Shown here: in pieces, positions 45,201-53,119 of the stretch
How the letters are laid out: every line of letters starts with the position of its first letter
How positions within the stretch are numbered: the stretch's first letter is position 1
Assembly (NCBI RefSeq): GCF_003344785.1
Contig: NZ_QPMK01000001.1
Location: 218,651 to 282,650, forward strand
Direction of reading: 5' to 3'
Source: Thalassococcus profundi
GTDB lineage: Bacteria; Pseudomonadota; Alphaproteobacteria; Rhodobacterales; Rhodobacteraceae
DNA: 64,000 nt
Notes under the pieces: model-generated
Databases searched by the model: none
What the model was told of the DNA's origin: nothing
Seen by the model: only the letters and a program-made list of their open reading frames with translations
Translations under genes and position numbers: made by a program

Positions 45201-45449
45201 CACGCGCCCAACCGCTGAGCCAAACCGCCAGCTTGCAGCCTGCGCTCGGACCATCGACGCCGGTACCAGACCCGAACCACGTGCGGCGGCCGTCTCGGGC
45301 CGACCAAATCTGAGGTCCCCTGATGTGCGGATCGCGTTTCGAACAGCAACCGCGGTCCCACGGCGTTGCTCGGATCCGAATGGGTCGTTCGCGCGGCGCG
45401 CGATGAACAGCAAAAGGACGTACGTTTTGCATGAGACGGGAGAGATACC

Positions 45450-46484
45450 TTGACGAGTGAAGTGCTGAAAGGCGGACTGATCGGTTGCGGCTTTTTCGCC
45501 GTAAACCAGATGCACGGCTGGCAAGAGATCGAAGGCGTGGAGATTGTCGCCATCTGCGATCGCGACCGGGCTCGCTTGACCGAGATAGGCGACAAGTTCG
45601 ACGTTGACGCACGCTATTCCGATGCAGCCGAGATGCTTGCCGCGGAGAAGCTGGACTTTGTGGACATCGCCACGACGGTGGAATCCCATCGCGCGCTCGT
45701 GGAACTCGCGGCCCGGCACGGGCTTCACGTCATCTGCCAGAAGCCTCTTGCCGAAACGATGGAAGATGCCCGCGCAATGAACGCCGCTGTCGCGGACGCG
45801 GGTCGCGTCTTCATGGTGCACGAGAACTTTCGCTGGCAATCCGGGCTTCGCGCCGCAATCGATGCCGTGCGGGCGGGCAAGATCGGTGAGCCGTTTTTCT
45901 GCCGGGCGAGCTTTCGTTCCGGCTACGATGTCTATTCGGGCCAGCCCTACCTGGCAACGGATGAACGTTTCATCATTCAAGACCTCGGAATCCACGTGCT
46001 CGACGTGACACGGGCCATCATGGGTGAAGTAAGTACCCTTTCGGCGTCGATCCAGCGCGTGAACCCGAAGATCCGAGGTGAGGATGTGGCTACCATCCTT
46101 CTGAAGCATGACAGCGGTGCCACAAGCGTGGTCGACTGCTCCTATGCCACGCGTCAGCAGCCTGAGACCTTCCCAGAGACGCTGCTCGAGATCGACGGCG
46201 AGACGGGCACGCTGCGCCTTGACGCGGGCTACCGTCTGACGATCCAGACCGCCGGAGGCGAAGACGTCATTGACGTCTCCCCGCGTCTTTATCCCTGGGC
46301 AGAAAAGCCGTGGCACAACATCCAAGAGAGCGTTGCGACGATCCAGCGGCATTTCGCGGAATGCCTTCGCCAGGGCCGGTCTCCGGAAACTTCGGGGGAC
46401 GACAATCTGCGGACACTCGCGCTTGTCGAAGGAGCCTATTTCTCCGCAGCCGAGGCACGGACCATCAAACCCGAGGAGCTTTGA
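45450..46484 (+). CDS. apsD: D-apiose dehydrogenase (Gfo/Idh/MocA family)
   Basis: A 344-residue NAD(P)-dependent oxidoreductase. N-terminal Rossmann fold GLIGCGFFAVNQMHGW, the EKP-type motif as CQKPLAETMEDA (the catalytic Lys retained), ENFRWQSGLRAAIDAVRAGKIGEPFF and the DLGIHVLDVTRAIMG active-site block with His. The expected reaction is D-apiose to D-apionolactone, first step of the oxidative pathway. I accept the TTG start at 45450 because GGGAGA precedes it and no ATG lies near. Four bases separate its stop from apnL, so the two are co-transcribed. Family alone would allow other sugars; the neighbours decide. Confidence 0.85.
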   Translation: MTSEVLKGGLIGCGFFAVNQMHGWQEIEGVEIVAICDRDRARLTEIGDKFDVDARYSDAAEMLAAEKLDFVDIATTVESHRALVELAARHGLHVICQKPLAETMEDARAMNAAVADAGRVFMVHENFRWQSGLRAAIDAVRAGKIGEPFFCRASFRSGYDVYSGQPYLATDERFIIQDLGIHVLDVTRAIMGEVSTLSASIQRVNPKIRGEDVATILLKHDSGATSVVDCSYATRQQPETFPETLLEIDGETGTLRLDAGYRLTIQTAGGEDVIDVSPRLYPWAEKPWHNIQESVATIQRHFAECLRQGRSPETSGDDNLRTLALVEGAYFSAAEARTIKPEEL

Positions 46485-46487
46485 GCG

Positions 46488-48275
46488 ATGGGCGACCCGA
46501 TCACGCTTTTCGGCACCGACGCGGCTCGGCCGTCGGCACAGCGTTTCAACACGGGTCGGTTGAGTTTCGAACTGCTCGATGGCGGACTGCATGACATTCG
46601 TTTCGACAACATCGAGGTAATCCGCGCCGTGACCTTCCCGGTTCGCGATCGGGACTGGGGCACCATCGGACCTCGGCTGGATGCGGCAAAGATCGAAGAA
46701 ACCGCTACCGGCCTGACCCTTGCCTGGAACGCCGAGTTCGTGAACGGCGGTGCCCGGCTGCGGACGAGTCTGGTGGTCACGGCCTCGGGCAATCACCTTG
46801 AGGTACACGCGACAGCCCGATCCGATGGCGATTTCGAAACCAACCGGGCCGGTTTCACCGTTCTGCATCCGATCGCTGCGTCGGCCTGCCCGCTGACGGT
46901 CGAGCATTCCGACGGGACGGCCGAGGACAGCCATCTGCCCGATCGGATCGAACCATGGCAGCCGTTCATGGATATCCGCACACTGACCCACACGCAGTCC
47001 GGCGTCGTCACCAGGTGCCAGTTGAGGGGCGATGTCTTCGAAATGGAGGACCAGCGGCAATGGTCCGATGCCTCGTTCAAGACCTATAACCGGCCGCTGG
47101 CGTGGCCTTGGCCCTATCGCCTCCGTGATGGCGAGACATTGCAGCAGAGCGTGTCGCTTAGTTTCACCGGAGAAGGCCAGCGGGCTTACGCCCAGGACAA
47201 TGTCACGCTTTCGGTCGGTGCCCTGAATGGATGCCGGATCCCGGAACTCGCACTGGTGGTGACACCTGCCGAGGCCCGGGAGTTGCTGAGCGATGTAGCG
47301 CCCCTCGAACGCATCGGTCCGCAGCGGATCACTGCCCATGTCGACCCGGAGACGGATGATACCGACCTCGCGCCATTCGCGCAGTTGCGAGCCCGGTTAC
47401 CGCTCGCTGTCGACCTGGAATACGCTGCGCGATGCGACGGAGACCTCGACTCAGAATTTACGGGGCTGGCCGAACAGATCCAGGCGGCGAACCTTCCGAT
47501 CTCCTCCCTATTCGTCTGTCCTTCGGTTGACCGGCAATCGACGCCGCCCGGCAGTTCCTGGCCGGATTGCCCGCCGCTTGAGGATGTTCATGCTGCGGCT
47601 GCACGAGCTTTCCCCAACATTCCTCGTGGCGGCGGGATGCTGTCGTATTTTACCGAGTTCAATCGGAAGCGGCCGCCGGTCGGGATGCTCGACTTCGTGG
47701 CGCATGGAACCAATCCGATTGTGCACGCTGCCGATGACAGAAGCGTCATGCAGACCCTGACCGCGTTGCCATGGATCCTCAGATCCGGCCAAGCGATCGC
47801 CGATGGCAAGCCCTATCGGTTGGGGCTGTCCTCGATTCCCATGAGGCAGAACCCCTACGGTTCCCGGACAATCGACAACCCCGAGAATCAACGAGTCTGC
47901 ATGGGAAACTCCGATCCTCGGCACTTTGCGCAATTCGGCGCGGCATTCACGCTTGGGTATCTTGCGCAAATTGCGCCGTTCGGGATCGAGGTCTGGACCC
48001 CTGCGGCGGGATCGGGGCCGCGAGGCGTTTGCAAGGACGGAAATCTGACGCCGCTTGGCGATCTCTTGTCGCGTCTGTCGCGCTTGGCCGGGCAGCCGGT
48101 CCGCAATGTCTCAGTTTCCGAGCCTGAAAAGGCGGCGGCGCTCGCGACCGAGAAAACCCTGCTGTTGGCCAACTTTACTGATGGCCCGATCAGGATGGTC
48201 ATCGAGAATGGAGGCGAGGTGCGGCTTGGGCCCTATGCTATCGCCGAACACCCGCTTTCCGGTCCTCAGGAATGA
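46488..48275 (+). CDS. apnL: D-apionate lactonase
   Basis: A 595-residue protein of the D-apionate lactonase family, which opens D-apionolactone to D-apionate. Seen: RFNTGRLSFELLDGGLHDIRFDNIEVIRAVTFPVRDRDWGT, GFTVLHPIAASACPLTVEHSDG, WQPFMDIRTLTHT, DQRQWSDASFKTYNRPLAWPWPYRL, and in the C-terminal part GGGMLSYFTEFNRKRPP, DFVAHGTNPIVHAADDRSVMQTL and YGSRTIDNPENQRVCMGNSDPR. No signal peptide, so cytosolic. It has no resemblance to the gluconolactonase-type enzymes. Starts 4 bases after apsD; its end overlaps the convergent gntR end by 10 bases. Confidence 0.86.
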   Translation: MGDPITLFGTDAARPSAQRFNTGRLSFELLDGGLHDIRFDNIEVIRAVTFPVRDRDWGTIGPRLDAAKIEETATGLTLAWNAEFVNGGARLRTSLVVTASGNHLEVHATARSDGDFETNRAGFTVLHPIAASACPLTVEHSDGTAEDSHLPDRIEPWQPFMDIRTLTHTQSGVVTRCQLRGDVFEMEDQRQWSDASFKTYNRPLAWPWPYRLRDGETLQQSVSLSFTGEGQRAYAQDNVTLSVGALNGCRIPELALVVTPAEARELLSDVAPLERIGPQRITAHVDPETDDTDLAPFAQLRARLPLAVDLEYAARCDGDLDSEFTGLAEQIQAANLPISSLFVCPSVDRQSTPPGSSWPDCPPLEDVHAAAARAFPNIPRGGGMLSYFTEFNRKRPPVGMLDFVAHGTNPIVHAADDRSVMQTLTALPWILRSGQAIADGKPYRLGLSSIPMRQNPYGSRTIDNPENQRVCMGNSDPRHFAQFGAAFTLGYLAQIAPFGIEVWTPAAGSGPRGVCKDGNLTPLGDLLSRLSRLAGQPVRNVSVSEPEKAAALATEKTLLLANFTDGPIRMVIENGGEVRLGPYAIAEHPLSGPQE

Positions 48276-48985
48276 TGACGGTAGTTGGCTGCAGAGCGAT
48301 CCAGGTGAACTTCCATCATGCCTGCGGCAGCAGAGGAATCCCCTGCCGCAATCGCCTCGATGATCCGTTCGTGCTCGTCGAGCGTGACTTCCTCGCGGCC
48401 CGACCAGTGCAAGAGCGAGGTGTGATAGTGGAAGATCCACTTCAGCATCGCCTCGGCCATGGCTGTGATGATCGGGTTGCCGGCGATCGATGCAAGCTTG
48501 CTGTGGAAGGCGATGTCGCCGCGAATGAAATCGTGCGCATTGCCGAGTTCCTTGCGTTGCTCCGCGAGGAGCCTGCGCAGGTCATCGAGATCTTGCTCAT
48601 TGCGCTTGTTGGCCGCGATCTTGATGAGCCCTATCTCGAACAGTTTTCGAGCCTCCTTGAGGTGATTGAGATTTTCCGGTGCGGCCGTAATCAGGAATTG
48701 GGCGATAGCATCGACTTGGGTGAACGCCGTGGTCGGGCTGATCTCATTCACTCGGCTGCGCTCTCCATGAGATACGGTGATCAAGCCAATTGTATGCATC
48801 GTCTGCAGGGCTTCCCGGACTGCGGGTCGTCCGACGCCGAAGCGCGTCATGAGATCGCGCTCGGCCGGTACCGGGTCACCTGGCTTGAGCTCGCCGTTCA
48901 GGATCATGTTGCGGAGCCGGTCGAAGACCTCATCGGAAAGTTTACGCCTGACAATTCGGTCACGGGCGACTTGGGGCGTGTCCAT
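48266..48985 (-). CDS. GntR/FCD-family repressor of the apiose genes
   Basis: A 239-residue FadR-subfamily regulator: winged helix LSDEVFDRLRNMILNGELKPGDPVPAERDLMTRFGVGRPAVREALQTMHTIGLI, then an all-helical FCD effector domain (FEIGLIKIAANKRNEQD, FHSKLASIAGNPIITAMAEAM, DEHERIIEAI). ATG 48985 is chosen; the frame extends to 49231 but overlaps oiaK. It is divergent from oiaK and lies inside the apiose cluster. FadR-subfamily proteins such as UxuR, ExuR and NanR use TGGTAT/ATACCA half sites, and the ATACCWGT element in three apiose promoters agrees with that. The effector is probably apiose or a pathway acid (inference). Confidence 0.88.
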   Translation of the reverse strand: MDTPQVARDRIVRRKLSDEVFDRLRNMILNGELKPGDPVPAERDLMTRFGVGRPAVREALQTMHTIGLITVSHGERSRVNEISPTTAFTQVDAIAQFLITAAPENLNHLKEARKLFEIGLIKIAANKRNEQDLDDLRRLLAEQRKELGNAHDFIRGDIAFHSKLASIAGNPIITAMAEAMLKWIFHYHTSLLHWSGREEVTLDEHERIIEAIAAGDSSAAAGMMEVHLDRSAANYRHHS

Positions 48986-49055
48986 CACGAGTCGGTATCT
49001 CCGTTGAGTTTGAAGGTAGCATCCACCGAAATGCTTGCGGCCAACATCGCCCGCG

Positions 49056-49066
49056 ACTGGTATAAC
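49056..49066 (-). promoter_or_regulatory. Predicted GntR operator in the gntR-oiaK divergent promoter
   Basis: Minus strand GTTATACCAGT (plus ACTGGTATAAC), matching the motif at 44336-44346 and 56417-56427. It is followed by AT-rich GAGATAATATATG that runs into the oiaK start codon at 49077. A repressor here would block both oiaK and its own gene. Confidence 0.55.
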
Positions 49067-49076
49067 GAGATAATAT

Positions 49077-50471
49077 ATGCAGCATGAGGTCAACGCAAAC
49101 GCACCTTCCTCTTTGCCTGAGGGACGGCCCCTCGTCGCCTGGATCGGCGACGATTTCACCGGTGCGGCGGCGACGATGGAGGTCTTGGCCTTTGCCGGAC
49201 TAAAGTCGGTGCTCTTTCTGGCCGAGCCCACGGCCTCTCAGTTGGCGCAGTTCAAGGACGTCTCGGGACTGGGCATTGCGACAATGGCCCGAACCCGAGC
49301 GCCCGAATGGATGGACGAGCACCTGCCGCGCATGTTTCGCGCGCTGGCTGCTAGTGGTGCGGAACTCGTGCACTACAAGGTCTGCTCTACACTGGATTCG
49401 TCTGTTTCGACCGGGTCCATCGGCCGGGCGCTGAACATCGGCGTCGAGGCTTTCGCGCCGCGCTCGGTACCGATCATCGTGGCGGCACCCGAAATGCGAC
49501 GCTACCAGGCTTTTGGCAATCTCTTCGCCGGAACCTTGCAGGGCGTCTTTCGTCTCGACCGACACCCCGTGATGTCCCGCCATCCGGTGACACCGATGAC
49601 AGAAGCGGATGTCGCCCGCCATATCGGCACCCAGACTGATCTGTCAGTCGACTGCCTGGACATCGAAGCACTGGCAGACAGGAAAGGCGCGGCAGCGAGG
49701 CTCTCCGCGGCAGACGGTCCCGCAGCCTATACCCTCGATCAGATAGGCCCAGCCGAGGAGGCCGCCGCGGGCGCATTGCTCTGGCAAGGCAGGGCGGAAA
49801 ACCGCTTCGTCATAGGCTCTCAGGGCGTCGAGTACGCCCTCGTAAGGCATTGGCGCCACGAAGGCCTTGTCGAACCGCCGCAGCCAATCCGTGGCATCGG
49901 TCGCGTGGAGGAGATGGCCGTCGTGTCGGGCTCCGTTTCTCCGGTTGCGGCAGATCAGATCGCATGGTCCATCAAAGACGGGTTTACGTCGGTAAGGTTC
50001 GACGCCATGGCAGCCTGCGGTTCGCCGGACGATCTCGGCGCAGCCGAGAACGCGGCGCTCGACGCCGCTTTAAACGTACTCGACAAGGGATCCGTACCCC
50101 TCATTTACAGCGCCGCCGGCCCGGATGATCCAGGGGTGAAGCAGCTTGAGGCTGCGCTCGCGGAACGGAATGCAGCCGACGTGAATGCCAAGATCGGTCA
50201 GGCGCTCGGTCGCATCCTGCGTCACCTGGTCGAGGCGCGAAACCTGCGGCGGGTTGTTGTATCCGGGGGCGACACGTCCGGGCATGTCTGTACCGAACTG
50301 GGCATTTATGCACTCTCCGCCCTGGCACCAACGATCCCGGGCGCATCAATCTGCCGCGCTCATGCCGAAGGACCGATGGATGGCCTCCAGTTGGCACTGA
50401 AGGGGGGGCAGATGGGCAGCACCGATTACTTCAACTGGGTTCGAGACGGCGGAGGCGTGAGAGCAACATGA
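49077..50471 (+). CDS. oiaK: 3-oxo-isoapionate kinase (DUF1537 four-carbon acid-sugar kinase family)
   Basis: A 464-residue ATP-dependent kinase. N-terminal domain begins PLVAWIGDDFTGAAATMEVLAFAGLKSVLF, the family's substrate-site motif; HYKVCSTLDSSVSTGSIGRALNIG follows. The C-terminal nucleotide domain has RRVVVSGGDTSGHVCTELGIYALSAL and PGASICRAHAEGPMDGLQLALKGGQMGSTDYF. Related enzymes (OtnK, DtnK, OiaK) phosphorylate C4-C5 sugar acids; the apiose neighbours and the following RuBisCO-like gene point to OiaK. No clear Shine-Dalgarno precedes ATG 49077, where the operator region ends, so the leader may be very short. Its stop overlaps the next ATG (ATGA). Confidence 0.85.
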   Translation: MQHEVNANAPSSLPEGRPLVAWIGDDFTGAAATMEVLAFAGLKSVLFLAEPTASQLAQFKDVSGLGIATMARTRAPEWMDEHLPRMFRALAASGAELVHYKVCSTLDSSVSTGSIGRALNIGVEAFAPRSVPIIVAAPEMRRYQAFGNLFAGTLQGVFRLDRHPVMSRHPVTPMTEADVARHIGTQTDLSVDCLDIEALADRKGAAARLSAADGPAAYTLDQIGPAEEAAAGALLWQGRAENRFVIGSQGVEYALVRHWRHEGLVEPPQPIRGIGRVEEMAVVSGSVSPVAADQIAWSIKDGFTSVRFDAMAACGSPDDLGAAENAALDAALNVLDKGSVPLIYSAAGPDDPGVKQLEAALAERNAADVNAKIGQALGRILRHLVEARNLRRVVVSGGDTSGHVCTELGIYALSALAPTIPGASICRAHAEGPMDGLQLALKGGQMGSTDYFNWVRDGGGVRAT

Positions 50472-51721
50472 CAAATCGGATTAGGGCCACATACGAGATC
50501 GAGTCCCCTGTCGGCGTGCAGCAAGCCGCAGAAGTGCTGGCGGGAGAGCAATCGACAGGTACGTTTGTCCGCCTCGCTGCCGAAACGGATGAGTTGCGCG
50601 ATCGTTCGGCCGCCCGGATCGAGCACTGCGTGGTGACCGGAGAGAGCCCGACACCTTCGCTGCCCTGCAGGATAACGGCTGACCGGTACGAGCGTGGCCA
50701 GGTCACCATCTCCTGGCCGATCGCAACAATGGGGCCATCGCTTCCGAATATCCTGGCGACGGTTGCCGGCAACCTGTTCGAGTTGGCGGAACTTTCGGCC
50801 ATCCGGTTGCTCGACCTTCACCTGCCACGAGAGGTCATCGAGGCCAATCCGGGACCCCGCTTCGGAATAGCCGGCACGCGGGACCTGATGGGCGTACCCG
50901 AAGGCCCCATGATTGGCACGATCATAAAGCCGAGCGTTGGTCTCTCCGCCGCTGAAACCGCGAGCCTCGTACGCGATCTCGCCGAGGCAGGTATCGATTT
51001 CATCAAGGACGACGAACTTCAGTCGAACGGCCCAGCCTGCCCTCTGGAGGACCGGGCAAATGAGGTAATGGCCGTCCTTAACGCGCATGCGGACCGAACG
51101 GGGAAGAAGGTGATGTACGCCTTCAACATTACGGGCGAGATCGACGAGATGTCCCGCAGACTCGATCTGCTCGAAGAGCTTGGCGCGACCTGCGCAATGG
51201 TCTCTCTTCAGTCTCTCGGACTCGTGGGCCTGCGTGCGCTGCGTGAACGCAGCCCGTTGCCGGTGCACGGTCATCGCAACGGTTGGGGTCTTCTGTCGCG
51301 GTCCCCTCATATCGGGATTTCCTTCCCGGCGATGCAAAAGCTCTGGAGGCTCGCAGGAGCGGACCATCTTCACGTCAACGGTATCGGCAACAAGTTCACC
51401 GAAAGCGACGAAATCGTGGCTGAGGCGGCACGCGCGGTCCAGACGCGGGTCTCTGACGAGGGGCCTGCATTCACCGCGCTCCCTGTCTTTTCCTCCGGCC
51501 AGACGGCTTGGCAAGTCGCACCCTCCGCCGAAGCCCTCGGGAACGAGGACTTCCTGTTTTGTGCGGGCGGGGGGATCATGAGCCATCCGGACGGCCCCGC
51601 TGCCGGCATCCGCTCCTTGCGGCAAGCTGCTGAAGCCTACCGGCTGGGTCGCACCGTCGAGTCGCATGCCACGGAAAGGCCGGAGTTGTTGTCGGCGCTG
51701 ACCGCATTCAAACGGAAGTAG
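50468..51721 (+). CDS. RuBisCO-like protein acting on 3-oxo-isoapionate 4-phosphate
   Basis: A 417-residue form-IV RuBisCO-like protein. Residues equal to RuBisCO catalytic positions are kept: Lys154 (IIKPSVGLS, K175), the carbamylated-Lys metal site Lys180-Asp182-Glu183 (DFIKDDE, K201/D203/E204), His269 (HGHRNGWG, H294), Lys309 (NGIGNKF, K334) and the phosphate loop FCAGGGIMSHPDG. In apiose pathways RLPs are either OiaT (hydrolysis/transcarboxylation to 3-phosphoglycerate plus glycolate) or OiaX (decarboxylation to L-erythrulose 1-phosphate). I cannot choose from residues; lack of erythrulose-phosphate isomerase genes nearby weakly favours OiaT. Translation coupled to oiaK. Confidence 0.88.
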   Translation: MTNRIRATYEIESPVGVQQAAEVLAGEQSTGTFVRLAAETDELRDRSAARIEHCVVTGESPTPSLPCRITADRYERGQVTISWPIATMGPSLPNILATVAGNLFELAELSAIRLLDLHLPREVIEANPGPRFGIAGTRDLMGVPEGPMIGTIIKPSVGLSAAETASLVRDLAEAGIDFIKDDELQSNGPACPLEDRANEVMAVLNAHADRTGKKVMYAFNITGEIDEMSRRLDLLEELGATCAMVSLQSLGLVGLRALRERSPLPVHGHRNGWGLLSRSPHIGISFPAMQKLWRLAGADHLHVNGIGNKFTESDEIVAEAARAVQTRVSDEGPAFTALPVFSSGQTAWQVAPSAEALGNEDFLFCAGGGIMSHPDGPAAGIRSLRQAAEAYRLGRTVESHATERPELLSALTAFKRK

Positions 51722-51762
51722 GCGACGACAATCGCTTCCGAGTGAGCGCCTACTAAACGCCC

Positions 51763-51845
51763 TCTGATGAGATCATCAGATGCAGAATACTGGCTGCGGG
51801 AGAGCCCGAGCGCAGGTAGGGAATGATCCCTCCTGCGCTCGGGCT
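51763..51845. terminator. Palindrome and long stem-loop between convergent operons
   Basis: TCTGATGA-GA-TCATCAGA (51763-51780) is an 18-base perfect palindrome. It is followed by AGCCCGAGCGCAGG (51803-51816) and CCTGCGCTCGGGCT (51832-51845), a perfect 14-bp stem, with an inner AGGGA/TCCCT helix. It lies between the convergent RLP gene and ABC operon (the 330 bases 51722-52051 hold no gene) and probably stops transcription from both sides, though no T tract follows. Confidence 0.7.
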
Positions 51846-52051
51846 GTGCGCCTGCTCGTCCAAGCCGCCGCCGCTTTACGTCCGCCAGTCAGTCGTCATG
51901 ATATCACCGAGGGCGAGGGCCGGTAACGACCTATTTTCGCCACCGGTTGACGGCTATCCCGGCTATCTTCGGCGGCCATCCAGGCCGAGACCATGATCTG
52001 CGAGCGCCGCAGTCGTCCTGGTCTCGACCCAGAATACGCATCCTCCCAGGA

Positions 52052-53119
52052 TCACTTCCCGAGCGCGCCCTGGGCCTGAAGCGCCACGCGCGCCTGAAGC
52101 CGCTGTTGCGCCTGATCGACCACGACCGCCGCGATGATCACGAGACCTTTGATCACGGTCTGCCAGAAGGCCGAGACGCCCATCATCACCAATCCATCCG
52201 AAAGCACGCCGATCACGAAGGCGCCGATAATCGTTCCGCCGATCCGCCCACGGCCACCCGACATGGAAGTGCCGCCGAGAACTGCAGCGGCGATGGCGTT
52301 CAGCTCGAAAGTTTCGCCCGTAGCGGGGTGCGCCGCGACCAGTTGCGACGTGATGATCAGGCCGACGAGCGCAGCGCACAACCCGGAGAACATGTAGACG
52401 AAGAACTTGATACGGTCGACTTTCACGCCAGAAAGGGCCGCGCCGCGTTCGTTGCCTCCGACTGCGTAGATGTATCGGCCCAGCGGCGTGCGCCGCGCGA
52501 TGTAGGCCGCGACAAGGCCGGTCCCGATCAGCATCCAGATCGAGATAGGGATACCGATGAAATCACCAGACCCGATGGCACGAAACGTATCCGTGCCCCA
52601 TTCTTCGCTACCGCCAAGATTAGGGAAGGTGCGGCCGTCCGAACTCAGAAGAGCAAGACCACGCGCGACGTAGAGGGTCCCAAGGGTGGCGATGAATGGC
52701 GCCACGTTGAGTTTGGTGATCAGGAATCCGTTGATCGCTCCTGCGATGATACCGACAAGGCAGACAATCAGACAGATCTCGAATGTGTTGAACCGGATCG
52801 CCCATCCCATTCCCAGGTCGATTCCGTTCAGCACGAGGTACCCTGCGACCATCCCAGTCAGCCCGACGACAGAGCCGACAGACAGGTCAATCCCGCCTGA
52901 AATAATGACGAAGGTCATTCCAATCGCGAGGATGGCATTCAACGCGACGTGCTTCGACATGATCACCATGTTCGCCGCCGACAAGAAATTCGGCGCCATC
53001 ACTGCAAAGAAGACGAACACAACGATCAACGCGATGAATGTGCGAGCTTTCAGTATCAACAGCAGCGTGCTGCCAGAAACGGCCTCGCGCTTGGGTGCGT
53101 CGGTGGCCTGACTGCTCAT
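52052..53119 (-). CDS. Sugar ABC transporter permease (RbsC type), putative apiose importer
   Basis: A 355-residue inner-membrane protein with about ten helices, family BPD_transp_2: LNAILAIGMTFVIISGGIDLSVGSVVGLTGMVAGYL, NGFLITKLNVAPFIATLGTLYVARGLALL, YAVGGNERGAALSGVKVDRIKFFVYMFSGLCAAL, and AIAAAVLGGTSMSGGRGRIGGTIIGAFVIGVLSDGLVMMG, the strongly conserved RbsC segments. It overlaps the ATPase stop by four bases. Position inside the apiose cluster and the shared operator make D-apiose the likely cargo. Confidence 0.92.
   Translation of the reverse strand: MSSQATDAPKREAVSGSTLLLILKARTFIALIVVFVFFAVMAPNFLSAANMVIMSKHVALNAILAIGMTFVIISGGIDLSVGSVVGLTGMVAGYLVLNGIDLGMGWAIRFNTFEICLIVCLVGIIAGAINGFLITKLNVAPFIATLGTLYVARGLALLSSDGRTFPNLGGSEEWGTDTFRAIGSGDFIGIPISIWMLIGTGLVAAYIARRTPLGRYIYAVGGNERGAALSGVKVDRIKFFVYMFSGLCAALVGLIITSQLVAAHPATGETFELNAIAAAVLGGTSMSGGRGRIGGTIIGAFVIGVLSDGLVMMGVSAFWQTVIKGLVIIAAVVVDQAQQRLQARVALQAQGALGK

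Noticed and set aside
45201-45449. Internal GntR site before apsD (CCGGTACCAGA near 45260)
   Set aside because: Differs from the ATACCWGT motif at key positions; not counted as an operator.
44328-47339. 1003-residue minus-strand open frame
   Set aside because: Runs opposite apnO, apsD and part of apnL, all with clear family motifs; no motif in the antisense product.
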